A DNA stretch of 64,000 nucleotides from assembly GCA_000827265.1 (NCBI GenBank), contig KN834773.1, positions 548,541-612,540 of the forward strand. Direction: 5' to 3'. Shown here piece after piece: positions 34,673-45,845 of the stretch. The notes under the pieces are model-generated. The model saw nothing but the letters and a program-made list of their open reading frames with translations, had not been told where the DNA came from and ran no database searches. The stretch's first letter is position 1; every line of letters starts with the position of its first letter. This DNA comes from Collybiopsis luxurians FD-317 M1. Its lineage: Eukaryota > Basidiomycota > Agaricomycetes > Agaricales > Omphalotaceae. The position numbers were made by a program, and so were the translations under genes.

Positions 34673-35614
34673 ATGGCCTCCTCTGATCATCAACATTCCT
34701 CCTCTGATCATCGAACTCATGAGAGGAGAAACTCTCACAGCGAAAGGCGGAATACTAACCCACGTATGTAAATCCGCTTTTATGATGAGTTCTTGTGACA
34801 TATTCATGACTCATTCCTTCAGATGCGTCCTCTCATGGCGTGCCCCATGCCTCCAGTCCTCGCGCAGACCCTACCGTGCTGCACGGTTCGCAGGACTGGC
34901 AATATATCGGAGGGACGATGCTACCTGGGTCATTCAGCGCCGTAACCGGCAACCAAGTGATTCAAAAGCGTTCGCCCCATTCTGCCTCGTCATCTGTTCG
35001 TCCCTCCTCTCATCGACAAAGTAACTTTTTTTTCTTGATCTTCTGTTCTTCGTTCACTAACTCAAATCCCCCAGCCCACCACACTCCTAAAACCGACCTC
35101 AGCGTTCTGCGTGAATATCACCGTCATGATAATAGAGATCCGTACGCTGCTCCTTCAGGGACTACCTTTGGAAAAGCATCCTTTAGTGCCGTGGCCGGGC
35201 ACCAGGACTTTATATACGACCGATACTATACTACAACTGAACGCAGTACGTCCAACATGCAGTAGCCCCAAGTCTAGTGAATCGAATATTTTTACAGCAC
35301 CTCATCGTGTCCTTGACCGTCAGGACCAACTACCGCGCTTTAATGCTTACACAAGTCGAAATTACCCTCTCTTCAAGCCCGGAAGCCACAGCGCCGTTCA
35401 TGGACATTCCGGAACTGGTGGTCCACACTCACCCAGCGTTCTGATGGATGCCCGAGGCTTCCGTGCACATGGGGGAACGTTCGAGGAGGGGTGTTTCAGT
35501 GCCGTGGGTGGAAATCAAGAAGTGTGGTTCGACGAGCCGCAGCATCACAGACAGTATGACCATCGAGACTATCGTGGATCGGATTCGCACCACAGCCGCA
35601 GCAGCAGGCACTGA
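34673..35614 (+). CDS. GAFSAV-motif protein 2 (four motif copies)
   Basis: Four exons join with phase-1 introns from ATG 34673 to TGA 35612-35614. Exon 1 encodes a Ser/His/Arg-rich start (MASSDHQHSSSDHRTHERRN). Exon 2 has motif 1, VLHGSQDWQYIGGTMLPGSF then SAVTGNQVI. Exon 3 has motif 2, TTFGKASFSAVAGHQDFIYD. Exon 4 has a shortened motif 3, FKPGSHSAVHGHSGTGG, and motif 4, VLMDARGFRAHGGTFEEGCF then SAVGGNQEVWF, followed by a His/Ser/Arg-rich tail. About 250 residues, no membrane segment. Exon order and motif order are the same as in the next two genes. No enzyme motif is visible; repeats with alternating hydrophobic and Gly/Asn/Gln positions suggest a stacked beta structure. Confidence 0.8.
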
Positions 35615-36656
35615 GGGACCGTCACGCCAGTCCTGATGTGGATTTGCTGTGAAACTGCTGTGAAAATGCTGTAAGCATTTCAATGTTGGTGCTATATTCT
35701 TTTAGTTTTTTGGTTTTTTTTTTCGTAATTGAGCTATCCCATATCGAGCTTAAACAGTCGGCTAGTCTTTTATCGTAGTATTATTTTAAAAGCTGTTAGT
35801 ATCCACCAAGTGAATGAATCAATTTATACCATTGATTATCGAGGTCTTCGGTCGAGTTGGACCTTCGTACTGATGATACGCGAAAATTACGAGGTCGATC
35901 ATCGGCCTAAATTTGCAAGAAAAAGAAAATAAGCGCCCTCCGGTAAGATACATCCCGTGTGGTCCGCCACGGACCGTATTACGACATTCAAAATATTACA
36001 TAATTTCACTGGTTTCAATACACTCTTGCCCTAGTTCTAGAGTTTTGCTCTCAAGTTAGGTTCCTTCGCATAGGATACCCTCTAGCGCTTATCCTACCCA
36101 CGCTGCGTTCGGTCGGATTATCTGCACAATCAACGACGTTCCTTCCCCAGCGCTTGAGAATTATATGTCATGTAACCAAATCAGTACGCAAAAGCTTTCA
36201 ATCTCGGCAAAATCTCACTTCAGATGCTTCCACTGAGGAACCGTCACAGTCGGGGGTAGATATAATCCGCTAAACAGCATCCAGACGTCCATTCATCTGG
36301 TTTAGTGCAAGCTGTCGAAGTGCTGTTGTACTGCTGTGAAGTTGCTGTTGCTTGCTGTTGAATGCGCTGTGGGGCCGAAATTGATCTTATGGTATATCTT
36401 CCTGTGTCTGCTTATCACGGGCCACTCTACTTCCTTCGTTTAAACGCCTTAAACCTGATTCAAATTAACGCTTCAAGGCGCTTGAACTATGTTTAGTGCG
36501 AACTCTAAAGGCAAGCACGTAACGGTCTCTCGATGAGTGACTGCTTTGGCACAGAATATAGATTGCATGAACGAGGCTAGAGTATACTTATACAAGGCTG
36601 TGAGCCTACCTTCCGGATAGCCATCCCTCCTTCATTGTACCTTGACGAACATCAGA
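35615..36656. other. Spacer with a relic of a motif-gene 3' end
   Basis: At 36235-36370 the sequence CACTGAGGAACCGTCAC followed by repeated GCTGT words matches the 3' end of the gene just upstream (CACTGAGGGACCGTCAC at 35608, then GCTGTGAAACTGCTGTGAA). This indicates an old tandem duplication whose coding part has been lost. The rest is non-coding. Confidence 0.5.
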
Positions 36657-37575
36657 ATGAGCAGCAATCCGACCGATATTTTCATCGAAGACTCGGACGG
36701 AGACTATTCGGTAAATTTGTTGGAGGGTATTGGACAAGTCGATGGTGAGTCCGCTCTTCTGGATCATACCATGTTCAATAACTGTCAAAAAAGCACACGG
36801 AGTCCGTTATATTGACAGCCAGACGTTCTCAAGGCCATCAGGTCTTGGATTCAATGGCAATGGCGCTAACGTACTCAATGGCACATCGTCATTCACATTG
36901 TCCCAAGCCACCATCCAAGCCGGAGCGCTGAGTGCAGTTGGAGGGCAACAAAGAATTTATGTCAAAGGACGGAAGCCTTCGCGGAACAACAGCCAAAGTG
37001 AGTTTAATCCTCAAGATTACGAAGCGCATCTGGCGTTCGAAATTGTAGGCGACTCGATGAAGCTGATTCAGGTAATAGTAAAGCCAGGACATTATACTAG
37101 CGGAAGCGGCGCAGATGTTTTAGCGGATTTCGGAGGAGGAATGCTCCCAGCAGCTACCTATGGGGTTGGATCGTTCAGTGCAGTGGGAGGATTCCAGGAT
37201 ATGCGACTCCACAGTGCAGGGCGACGTCCAGAGAGTCTTTCCTCGGCTGCAGTTTATAGTGAGTCCTTGCATTCTCAGGTAGAAGAGCTTATTTGACGTT
37301 TTCCACAAGCACCTCGACCGAACGTTCTACCGAATGTAAACGGCAACTCCATTCCCGGGCCTGTGGATGGGTATTATGCTGATGGGCAGTACAGTGCTAT
37401 CTCAGGGTATGGAAGCGGGGCTGCTCCAAGCGTTCTGAGGGACTTTAATGACTTCAATGGTCATAACGTGACACTTCGGGCAGGAGCCTTTAGTGCTGTA
37501 ACTAGGGACCAGATTATCGAGTATGATGAGGGCGACGAAACGGAAACTCTTGACAGAGAACATCGTTACAGATAG
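36657..37575 (+). CDS. GAFSAV-motif protein 3 (four motif copies)
   Basis: Four exons with phase-1 introns from ATG 36657 to TAG 37573-37575. Exon 1 is acidic (MSSNPTDIFIEDSDGDYSVN). Exon 2 carries motif 1, ANVLNGTSSFTLSQATIQAG then ALSAVGGQQRIYV. Exon 3 carries motif 2, ADVLADFGGGMLPAATYGVG then SFSAVGGFQDM. Exon 4 carries the short motif 3, YYADGQYSAISGYGSG, and motif 4, VLRDFNDFNGHNVTLRAGAF then SAVTRDQIIEY, and an acidic end. The intron between exons 2 and 3 is bounded by GTGAGT and an acceptor at GGTAATAG; reading through it is also open, so retention is possible. About 230 residues. Same architecture as its neighbours on both sides. Confidence 0.8.
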
Positions 37576-38225
37576 CTACTAGGAGGTAACAAAATTTCCT
37601 TCTTTACCACAACCGTTTCGATCTGAAGATTCTCATATATACACTTGTTGTCGTCCCACAAAGATGTTCCATGCTGGAAAATCCTATGTTATTCTACCCT
37701 CGAGTCGAAGATGTTTCACTTGCAGTTTCCGAGTCGCATGCGGGAATGCTTTCATAACAAAAATATTATAAGGGCCAATTTAGTATAGTACAAGCCAAGT
37801 GAAACATGACCCGCTGAAAGGTGACTGCTCTGACGGTGGCCTGAATACCCGCAGTCACTTGTCACACTGCTAAACATTACTGGTCCCCAACTGGTCCCAG
37901 CTCTCAGGTCAAGTCCATTCCACGCTATATATGCCCCTTGGATTCTTCTTTCATCACTCGCGCCTTTTTCGGTTACAGCCAGGTTATAGCTTCTTGCCGC
38001 GAGCGCTTACAAGGTTGTCCAAAACTTAGAAGCTAATCATAGAAAAACCGGAGATCGACTTTTACCGTTCAGACGACGCACAAAGTTTTGATTCGTACTC
38101 TAGCAATAACAACCCGATGAACAGCTTGACTCCAAGTTGGACTTCGTCTCAATAGAGTTCCTTGGAACGCATAAAACCCTGAGCCCCAACTGGCCATAAC
38201 TCATGCGGATTCTGAATTCACTCAG
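37576..38225. other. Spacer and probable promoter of motif gene 4
   Basis: A TATATATG box near 37926-37934 is followed by CT-rich sequence. This may be the core promoter of the gene at 38226 with a longer leader or a non-coding first exon. No gene seen. Confidence 0.35.
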
Positions 38226-39174
38226 ATGAGCTTACACTCCCACAGGACCGTACGCTCTGCTTATGATAGGCCCTACGGAGGGCGCCAGTCTGACAGAGAC
38301 ATCCCGCCTAGAGAATCTCCGCGCAGTATGTTCTCTTTTTCTATAACAGGTGGGGGCTGACTTGATGTATTCGTCAGACCCTTTCAGGGAGCGACCTCGG
38401 CACTCCTCTGCAAGAGGCAGGTTATCTCATTCTGCTCCTACCATGGGGCTTGGTGCCCAAAATTGTAGCATAGAGGATGGCTACATCCATCCAGGTGCAT
38501 TCTGCGCCGTTTCCGGAAACTTTACTTCCCAGGGTGTTCCCGCTGATTTACAACCTTTCTCCTCACGACCTGAAAGTATGTAATGAATATCTGCCTCTTT
38601 CTGTCTGCTGCTAAATCCTGAAACGAAAGGCCGATGGACTGCCAATCTCAAGCCCAATCCGAGTGTCTTGCGTGATTTTAATGGCGGTGTTGGCCATTTT
38701 TACTCCCACCCCCAAGGGTTGACTTTTGCAGAAGGCTCCTTCGCTGCAGTCTCAAGAAATCAAGATATTATTATGGCTAATGGTGGAGTCTCGCGCTGCG
38801 TAGGCAGTACGTTCATGTTTGATTTCTGTTCTTGAATCCGACCCTCTGACCTTCGACGCTCCTCCACATATATAGCTAACTCTACCGATGTCCTTGCGAG
38901 CCAATCCCAGTTACCGCCGGCCGGGAGCCACTCTCTCACAACGTCTTCGTTCGCTCCTGGGAGCTATAGCGCCGTTTCGGGCTATCAAGACCCAGGGCCA
39001 CTTGCACCCAATGTCCTCATGGCGGCTCGAGATTTTCACAGCCGAGGAGGCGTCTTTAAGGAAGGATCATTCTGCGCCGTAGCAGGAAAGCAAACATTAC
39101 TTTTGCACAGAAGAGAATCTAGGCTTTTTGACGAAGATGGCCCATTCTTGTACCACCGCCCGGGGCAATCATGA
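38226..39174 (+). CDS. GAFSAV-motif protein 4 (four motif copies)
   Basis: Four exons with phase-1 introns from ATG 38226 to TGA 39172-39174. Exon 1 is Arg/Ser-rich (MSLHSHRTVRSAYDRPYGGR). Exon 2 carries motif 1, MGLGAQNCSIEDGYIHPGAF then CAVSGNF. Exon 3 carries motif 2, VLRDFNGGVGHFYSHPQGLT then FAEGSFAAVSRNQDII. Exon 4 carries motif 3, SFAPGSYSAVSGYQDPGP, and motif 4, VLMAARDFHSRGGVFKEGSF then CAVAGKQTLLL. About 240 residues. In this copy the Ser before A-V is Cys twice (F-C-A-V). The 3' half of the gene and the downstream flank are duplicated, in decayed form, at 44405-45500. Confidence 0.8.
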
Positions 39175-39981
39175 GCCAGCCTGGTTCATTGGTCGGAAAT
39201 TACTTGTTCTCTCCCGTGGCATTCCTTTCGTATTTGGTACGCTTCTGGAAATATCAGACTTTATTTCTTCTTTGACAACACCGCCTTCGCTAAGTGATTT
39301 CTTTCCATCTATAAAAGGAAAGAAGCAAACGTTGAATGTCACTATCTAAGAACTCAATGTCGGCTTTCTACCTCGATGCGACCGAATAGAGGAACACTAT
39401 TAGGCTCTTGTCGTCGCAGAGTTTAGATCACTTTCGTCCTTATGGATATAAAGATCCCGTCGTGGAGATGTTTTAATAGGCTGCGTTCGGTTTAACTCAG
39501 ACAGGACATTTGTTTCGTTCGTTCGAGAATAATTGGTAGAAGAATTCGTCTCCGACTTCCCCGACCAATGTATGTAGATCGGTTCAATTTGAGCGCTTGA
39601 GAAACTGCGTATGTAGGATGGAGCATTTACGAATCGTGTACTTTCTGACGACGAATTTCCGCGATCTGAGGAATTTTACGATTGGTCAGGCCGATCTTAT
39701 TATTTAGAAATACAGGGTTGCCTTCGATTTGGGTACCTACAACAACGCGACAAGCACGGGAGGAGTAGATGTCATATTAAATGTGGTATGTACGTGCAGA
39801 TTATTTGCGCCGGATGCTCAGTCCATCCAAAATGGCCATCGGGCGCGGTTGGCATTTGGCAACCTAATGGAACGGATCTAGCTAAACGGCAGGGCGTAAG
39901 AGCTTCTTCGTATCTTATAGACTCATCCCAGAATAGATAAATAGAAAGTATATAAACTATCAACATATCAAAGTCTCCATC
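39175..39981. other. Spacer inside the duplicated block
   Basis: Non-coding. Much of it is recognisable again at 44934-45845 (for example GCTAAGT next to CCGCCTTCG, and ACATTATTAGGCTC-type blocks), so it belongs to the segmental duplication. Promoter of the gene at 39982 expected at the right end. Confidence 0.5.
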
Positions 39982-40951
39982 ATGTCTTCTTTCTCATACA
40001 TCCTCTTCGGGCTGGCCACCCTGATACTCGCGGTATCCGTAGGCTACGTGCTTGGACAAAGGAATGGCGAGCCCAAGAATACCGGTGAGGGCGGAAAGTC
40101 AGTATCTTGAATCTTTGTCTTCGAGCACGTTGCTCAATAACCTCTTAGACTAGAGACAAATTCTGAACCGGCTCAGAAACGTCACCCAACTTCAGCGTCT
40201 TCCTATGAAGCTCAAACTCCACCGGTGGTGACTATGCAGCCTGCAAGCTCGGGCAAGTTCTTCTCCTGTTGAGCATCATAATGCTAATGCTAACCTCTCT
40301 TATAGACGACCACAAGATTAGCAAAAATGATTCAGATGCGGTTGTCAAGGTTAGTGGATAGTTTACCGAGCTCCGACGCAAGCTGAACAAGCTTTGGATC
40401 CTCACAGCAGAAAGCAGTTGCAATCGGTAAGTAGCTTGTCGGATTTGACTATAATGATTGGGGATCAACGATCAAAAACCTTTGCCTTTCAGATGCTGTC
40501 AATATGATTGTAGATCATTTACAAACGCCGGCGAAGATTCCAACACAATCTATCTCAGAGCCGAGCGTACTCGAAGGGGCCTCAGGGGTCAGGTTCATTG
40601 GCACCCGTGTTGGCCAGGGTGCCTTCACTGCCGTGGCAGGTGATATGGTCATTGGATACGATAGTGATACATCACTAGGTAAGTGCGGCATCTATGGTAG
40701 ATTCAACGAGCTGACGAGACACCTTTTATATCTGTGTAGAACCATCGGATACTTCTGAAATCGCGGATAACACAGTCGCAGCACCTAGGGCCCTCAGAGG
40801 CGTTCGAGACATGGTGGTTGCAAATTCAGAGGTACAAGGAGGGGCGTTCACTGCGGTAGCCGGAGACGCGCGCATCAGTTTGCGCGAGCAACGTAGGGAA
40901 GCGCCCCCACTTTATTCAGAGGCCAATCAAGGGCAAAGATTAGTGGCTTAA
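39982..40951 (+). CDS. GAFSAV-motif protein 5 with N-terminal membrane helix
   Basis: Six exons join from ATG 39982 to TAA 40949-40951. Residues 4-26 (FSYILFGLATLILAVSVGYV) form a membrane helix or signal anchor, followed by a charged linker (GQRNGEPKNTGEGG, KRHPTSASSYEAQTPP). The fifth exon carries motif 1, VLEGASGVRFIGTRVGQGAF then TAVAGDMVIGY, and the last exon motif 2, LRGVRDMVVANSEVQGGAFT then AVAGDARI. About 225 residues. One intron (40253-40306) appears to use a GC donor (GCAAGT) where the paralog at 45846 has GTAAGC. The motif carries Thr for Ser (G-A-F-T-A-V-A-G-D). A protein that displays the motif from a membrane is a different layout from its neighbours. Confidence 0.8.
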
Positions 40952-42433
40952 AAGTCGAAGCGCTTGGCCCTTGGCTCGCAGTGAACGGTGCCAAAACTCA
41001 CAATGAACGGTGTCAAAAATAGAACATTTTTTATGATTTTTTATCGATAAGTTTTGTTGTTGTACTTTTAGACTGTCGTCCAAATAGAAAAGAATAGTGG
41101 TTGGCAGATTTGCCCAAACGATGTATATGTTGGAAGAGTTCGAACAAAGCTCGGCGGGCGCTCGGAAGGCGCCATGCCCACGGATTGCACGTCACCGTTT
41201 GTTTTCATCTTCCTGGACTTCATGAGCGCGAACTCTTTAAAAGATGGTCAACTCTTCAAACGAGGCCCTACTAGATACACCTCTAAAGGCAACCTGAACT
41301 TGTCTTTTTTCATGCTTTCGTTCTCTCTTTTCGGTTGTAATTTTGGTTGCTGTGCTTGCCACCTGAAGACACGACGAGGACACCTCTGTGGGTCCGTACC
41401 GACGCTTTCTTATTGGCTAAAGGCGTTGTTTATCGCGGTATACATGTCAGGGTATAAGAAATGACTCGCCCATCGTGTTTCCCTAGCTAACTTTCCCTCC
41501 CAACCTTCCCGCCCGTCCAAAAATGCTCGGCGGGCGCTTGGAAGGCGCCATTCCCACGGATTGCACGTCACTGTTTGCTTTCCAGCTACACTGGCGCTCA
41601 AAACTAATTGACCCCCCCCCCCAAATTGAGTAGCATTTTCACACGGGGCTCAGAACCTTCACCTCGGGGGGAACTTAATATTGTAGCAGTAGAAATTATA
41701 TGAAAGGTCTTTATGAAAGAAAGAAGTAAGCAGGAGGCTGAGTTTGCTGCTTGAGAACTGCTGGCTCAGCGAACATCGAGGAAGAGAAGGGTTTGAGCCC
41801 CCGTGGGAAACCACCTACCCAATTTGGGGGGACGCACCTTACTGATCGTGTTTACTGCCAAACAAACATCCTATTCATTGCTCCACCGATGCCGGGACAA
41901 GGCTGTTTTCGGTCACGACACTGTGTGAAGGCCTAAAAAACTGGGTCGGTCGCACCAATCGAGAAAAATTACCAAGAAAGGCAAACACTGATTTTTGCAT
42001 TGACGATGAACTCCTCCAAGTATTACCAGGCTCACTTCTCGAGAACCATCTCCGTTCAAGGCCTCTGCTTCTACACTTCTTATACAAAGATTCTACATAT
42101 CCTCCAGTCCGAAAGAGCTTTCTGTAGCCTGAGGGCAATCACCGTTATAGGTGGCACTCGACGGTCTCAATCTTCCCGCCTTCGTGTCGGCGGGGTTACT
42201 TGCCAGTTATGGGGGAACGATAGATGACCATTGATGACCCGGCATTAGTGGATGAAGGCGTATTCGAGCTCTTGCTGGTTATAGGCATCTCTCATTGTGT
42301 TGGTGGTATGTGACTGCAATTTTCCGGGCATTTTAATATACAAAAAGGATTTCATGACGCTCGCTCTTCAGCTACTCAAACCCCCATGTTTACCTTCTTT
42401 TGGCCGTTGAATCCCTCTGGATATCTATGACAG
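40952..42433. other. Spacer with duplicated promoter-like sequence
   Basis: Up to about 41225 this matches 46826-47105. At 41399-41527 lies a close copy of 47808-47936, which is the region just upstream of the DUF6699 gene, and after it GCTCGGCGGGCGCTxGGAAG recurs (41145 and 41526). A C-run of 13 bases is at about 41609. From 41640 to 42430 no gene is seen; the plus-strand string DELLQVLPGSLLENHLRS near 42006 looks protein-like but is isolated. Confidence 0.5.
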
Positions 42434-43349
42434 TCAAAAATCCGCCGTTCGAGTAGTAAACGCACCGCAGCTATGGAAATAGTTGTGGTTGTGTATGACA
42501 ATATTCCGCGAATCGTTTACACACACCGTACTGTGTTAAAATCTCCGCCTCCGATAGTAGCCTCCGCATCGGCAAGGGTGGTTGTGGGACTCATGGCAGA
42601 TGTAATATTGGTACGTGGTGCCCTGGGGGTATTGGATGAAGGTTCATTTGAGTTCCCATTGCTTGGCCGTTGTTCCTGATGGTCTTCCAGTATTTCGTCT
42701 CTTAGCTTCGTAGATCGCTCTTCTTCCTGTCGGGGAATCTTCAGCCGAGTTAGCCCTTACTGTGCAAAATCGGTTACTCGTTCGTTGCACTAGCTATGCT
42801 CAGTCTTACCTCAAGATCTACCCGCCTCTTCTTTACTTCCTCCTGAAGCTTCTTGACTCTCCTCAAGTCCCGCACTCGCATCAACCATGCCGTGAAGCTG
42901 TTTCGCCGACACAACACATCTATCAGCTGTTTACAATCTTCTACTGTCCTGCGTTCGACACAATTTGTTCAAAGTTATTCAAACCGAATATGTAGCATCG
43001 TAGGCTGACCTAAAGAACTCCTGGAATCTGTTCTCAAGCTGGCTCAAGATCTCCTCTCTCTGCTGCTCATCTGCTCTACCGTGCTCATATAGCACCATGT
43101 TCAAGACGTTTTTGACCTCGTTCGATAACTCTCTAATTAGCTTTGCGTGCCTTAACAAGATGTCCGGTGATTCGGTCTGTTCGTGAGCTCTGCTCAATCT
43201 GCCGTACCATCCAGACAAAAGCTTAATTGACTTGCCTTGGTTTCGATATCCCTAACCATTGCCTTCGATTTTTCAAGCTTTTCCAGAGTCAGCAAGTACT
43301 TTTCTTCATCGGCACCACCAGCTGTTGTTGTACTTGATACATTCGACAT
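42434..43349 (-). CDS. Coiled-coil protein ending in a GGGDF-type motif
   Basis: Minus-strand exons from ATG 43349 (MSNVSSTTTAGGADEEKYLL) contain TLEKLEKSKAMVRDIETK, then SPDILLRHAKLIRELSNEV and VLYEHGRADEQQREEILSQL with ENRFQEFF, then TVEDCKQLIDVLCRR, RVKKLQEEVKKRRVDLE, and IPRQEEERSTKLRDEILEDH. It ends SPTTTLADAEATIGGGDFNT followed by V-R and, after a possible intron, CGAF to TGA 42434-42436. The protein is mostly helical. The end matches the family motif (A-x-x-T-I-x-G-G-x-F-x-x-V). The junction between the first two exons does not keep frame with a standard GT-AG intron (a GC donor leaves a phase problem), so the model is incomplete or the gene is damaged. It is transcribed against all its neighbours. 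Confidence 0.5.
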
Positions 43350-44092
43350 ACTGCTATGCAACGGGATGGGATTGAGAGATAGCAAATGTTGCGGTTCCTG
43401 TTGTGGGGGATCCCAGGAAGACGGAGTTGTCGTTCTGATAGATGGTTTTAGGCGGGTTTGTGGCCCCCAGGTGCAAGGACAGTTGGCTCTGGGTCGTCCT
43501 CGCTGTATTGGACGACGCTGGAATGGAAAATGGACTCTCGGCGCCTATTAAGGTGCATGTGATCATGATGATGTCTACCGAAAATCAAAACGGCTCTCGT
43601 TCTTCAGCTTGCGATTTACGATTCCTCGATACGAGGTTCTTACATCGGACTGTTTGGTACTACTCATTCCACTGCATGATGCATGAATCATTCTCAGTGT
43701 CAACTTGTTGTCTTTCCTCTTTCTAGTTCCTCCCGCTATCAGCGTTAGTTCTGTCTTTGTCTATTGAAACTTCATGAAGCTGCACTTTTGAAACCATGGC
43801 TTTGAGACGGAAGCGGCGCGATGCACGATGTGATTCTATCTAATAGATTCACGTATACCTACAGGAGATTAGAATACCACGATTCTGTGTTTTACTCATT
43901 GGTTGAACAGTTTGGATCTTAATTCGATAGCCTGCCTAAGTGACAGCTCATGGGCAAGTCATCTATAGTACTGTTCTTCGGGTACGTATAATCAATTTGT
44001 ACAAGCTATGTACCAATATAAAAAAGGTCTGTCTGTAATTAGCTGATCTTTGCACTGTTTTCGCTCAGGTCAAGGACATCTCTACGTTTTCA
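43350..44092. other. Spacer, possible upstream exons of the minus-strand gene
   Basis: On the minus strand 43354-43566 an open frame (SSNTARTTQSQLSLHLGATN, then NDNSVFLGSPTTGTATFAI) may be an upstream exon of the coiled-coil gene, but no clean junction was found. The rest is non-coding. Confidence 0.3.
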
Positions 44093-44933
44093 ATGCCTCG
44101 GGGAAGACCGAGACATGAAAGAGAGCGAATGGTTGAACAGAGCTCTTACGCATCATCGCACAGTTCAGATATGATCAGCGACGATACTTGGTCAGATAAA
44201 GATGGCTGCTCGAGTGATTTGGAGAAAAAATCCTGCTCTGGAATACGTCCGAGTTACCACTCGCCGTCTATCAGATCCGTCACTGGGCTCCGAAAGTGCT
44301 CCGGAGAACTTATTGCAGGAATCGGGGCCGTGGGCAGGGACGGATCGGATGGTCGGATGGTCGGATGGCGAGGATGATTGAAGAAACTGATGACAACTGA
44401 AGGAAAGCCTGAGCATTTGATCAGGAATATTCATTTTGATGGCGTTATTTACAATCCTTACGCCCATCCTTGAGGGTTGACTTTTGCAGAAGGCTCCTTC
44501 GCTACTGTCTAAAGATATTATGGCTGATGGCGGAAGTCTTACGCTGCGTAGGCAGTACGTTCATGTTTGATTTTTTTTTCTTGAATCCGGCAATCTGACT
44601 TTCGATGGTCCTCCATATATAGCTAACTGTACCAACGTCCTTCCGAACCAATCCCAGCTACCGCCGACCGGGAGTCACTCTCTCACACGGACGTTTTCGT
44701 TCCTTCCTGGGAGCTATTAGCGCTGGTTCTGGCTATTAAAACCCAAGGCCACTTGCACCCACTGCCCTAATGACGGCTCGACATTTTCACAGTCGAGGTG
44801 TCTTTAAGGAATGATCGTTTTGCGCCGTAGCAGGAAAGCAAAGATGACTTTCGGACAGAAGGGAATCTAGACCTCTCGACGAAGATGGCCCGTTCATGTA
44901 CCATCGCCCCGGACGTTCATGAGCCAGGCTGGT
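44093..44933 (+). pseudogene. GAFSAV-motif gene 4 duplicate, decayed
   Basis: From about 44405 the sequence follows the 3' half of the gene at 38226-39174: GGGTTGACTTTTGCAGAAGG is shared exactly, then the next exon's intron, the exon CTAACTxTACCxAxGTCCTT, and the end up to CATGAGCCAG. Stops and small deletions interrupt every exon (for example GAGCTATTAGCGC for GAGCTATAGCGCC, and TGAxG for the A-E-G-S-F block). The open frame 44093-44377 (MPRGRPRHERERMVEQSSYA ... GELIAGIGAVGRD) may be the remnant of its 5' part, since G-I-G-A-V-G-R-D resembles the motif core, but it does not match exon 1 or 2 of the source gene. Confidence 0.75.
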
Positions 44934-45845
44934 TTAATAGTCAGAAATTGATTTTTTCTCTTCCGTGGATCTCGTGGTGCATTCTTTTGCAGTTTGTGCG
45001 CTTCTGGAAATATCAGACTTTATTTCTTTCCGCGTTCCCGTTCGAAGACACCACCCTTCGTAGTGAATTCCTTCTTGTAGTTTGTGCGCTCTTGGAAATT
45101 ATTTCTTTTTCGCTTTGGCCTTCGGACACACCGCCTTCGCTAAGTAATTCCTTTCCACATATTAAAGGAAAGGAGAAAATTCGTTGACTGACACAGTTCG
45201 AGACTCGGCTTTCTAACCAGATGCGACCGAACACAGGAACATTATTAGGCTCTTTCGGTTGCAGAGCCCGTTCACTTTCATGGATAAAAAAAGTCTTGTC
45301 TGAAGAAGTTCTATGCCATGTTCGGTTTAGCTCAGACAGGACATTTATTTCGTTCATTCAAGAATAATGGCGGGAAGAATTCCTCTCCGTCCTCTCCGAC
45401 CGACGTATGTGAGTAGATCGGTCAATCTCAGTGCTTGAGAAACTGCGTATGCAGGAGACTTTACAAACGAAGCTCCGCGAATCAAGGAAGGTCGTGGCGA
45501 TTTTGATGGTCGGAAAGGCAGGGCTGCGTAGGGTTCTGGCAAGTACGAACGCACGACAAGCACGGGAAGATTAGATGCTCTCCTTTGCTCTTCCCACTCC
45601 TGATGTGAAGTACAATTGTTCGAGGATTGAATTTCCCCGGTGCAGATCAGGAGCGGAAACCCAGTCGTACCGAAGTGGCTGTCATCGCGTTGGATTGGCA
45701 ACCGACATATACTAAAAAGTCGTTCGAGGAACGGATCTCGATTAGAGGCTTCATCTTTTGTCAGAATATTACATAGTCAGCGTAACTGTATATAAACGTA
45801 TCAATGATTCACACTCATAAGCCCTCGACAAGAAGAATCTCCACT
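44934..45845. other. Spacer of the duplicated block
   Basis: Counterpart of 39175-39981. It also contains a local tandem duplication at 44990-45110 (AGTTTGTGCGCTxxTGGAAAT twice). No gene seen. Confidence 0.5.

Noticed and set aside
41605..41625. C-homopolymer as a functional site
   Set aside because: A simple C-run in a duplicated spacer; length may be affected by sequencing and nothing around it suggests function.
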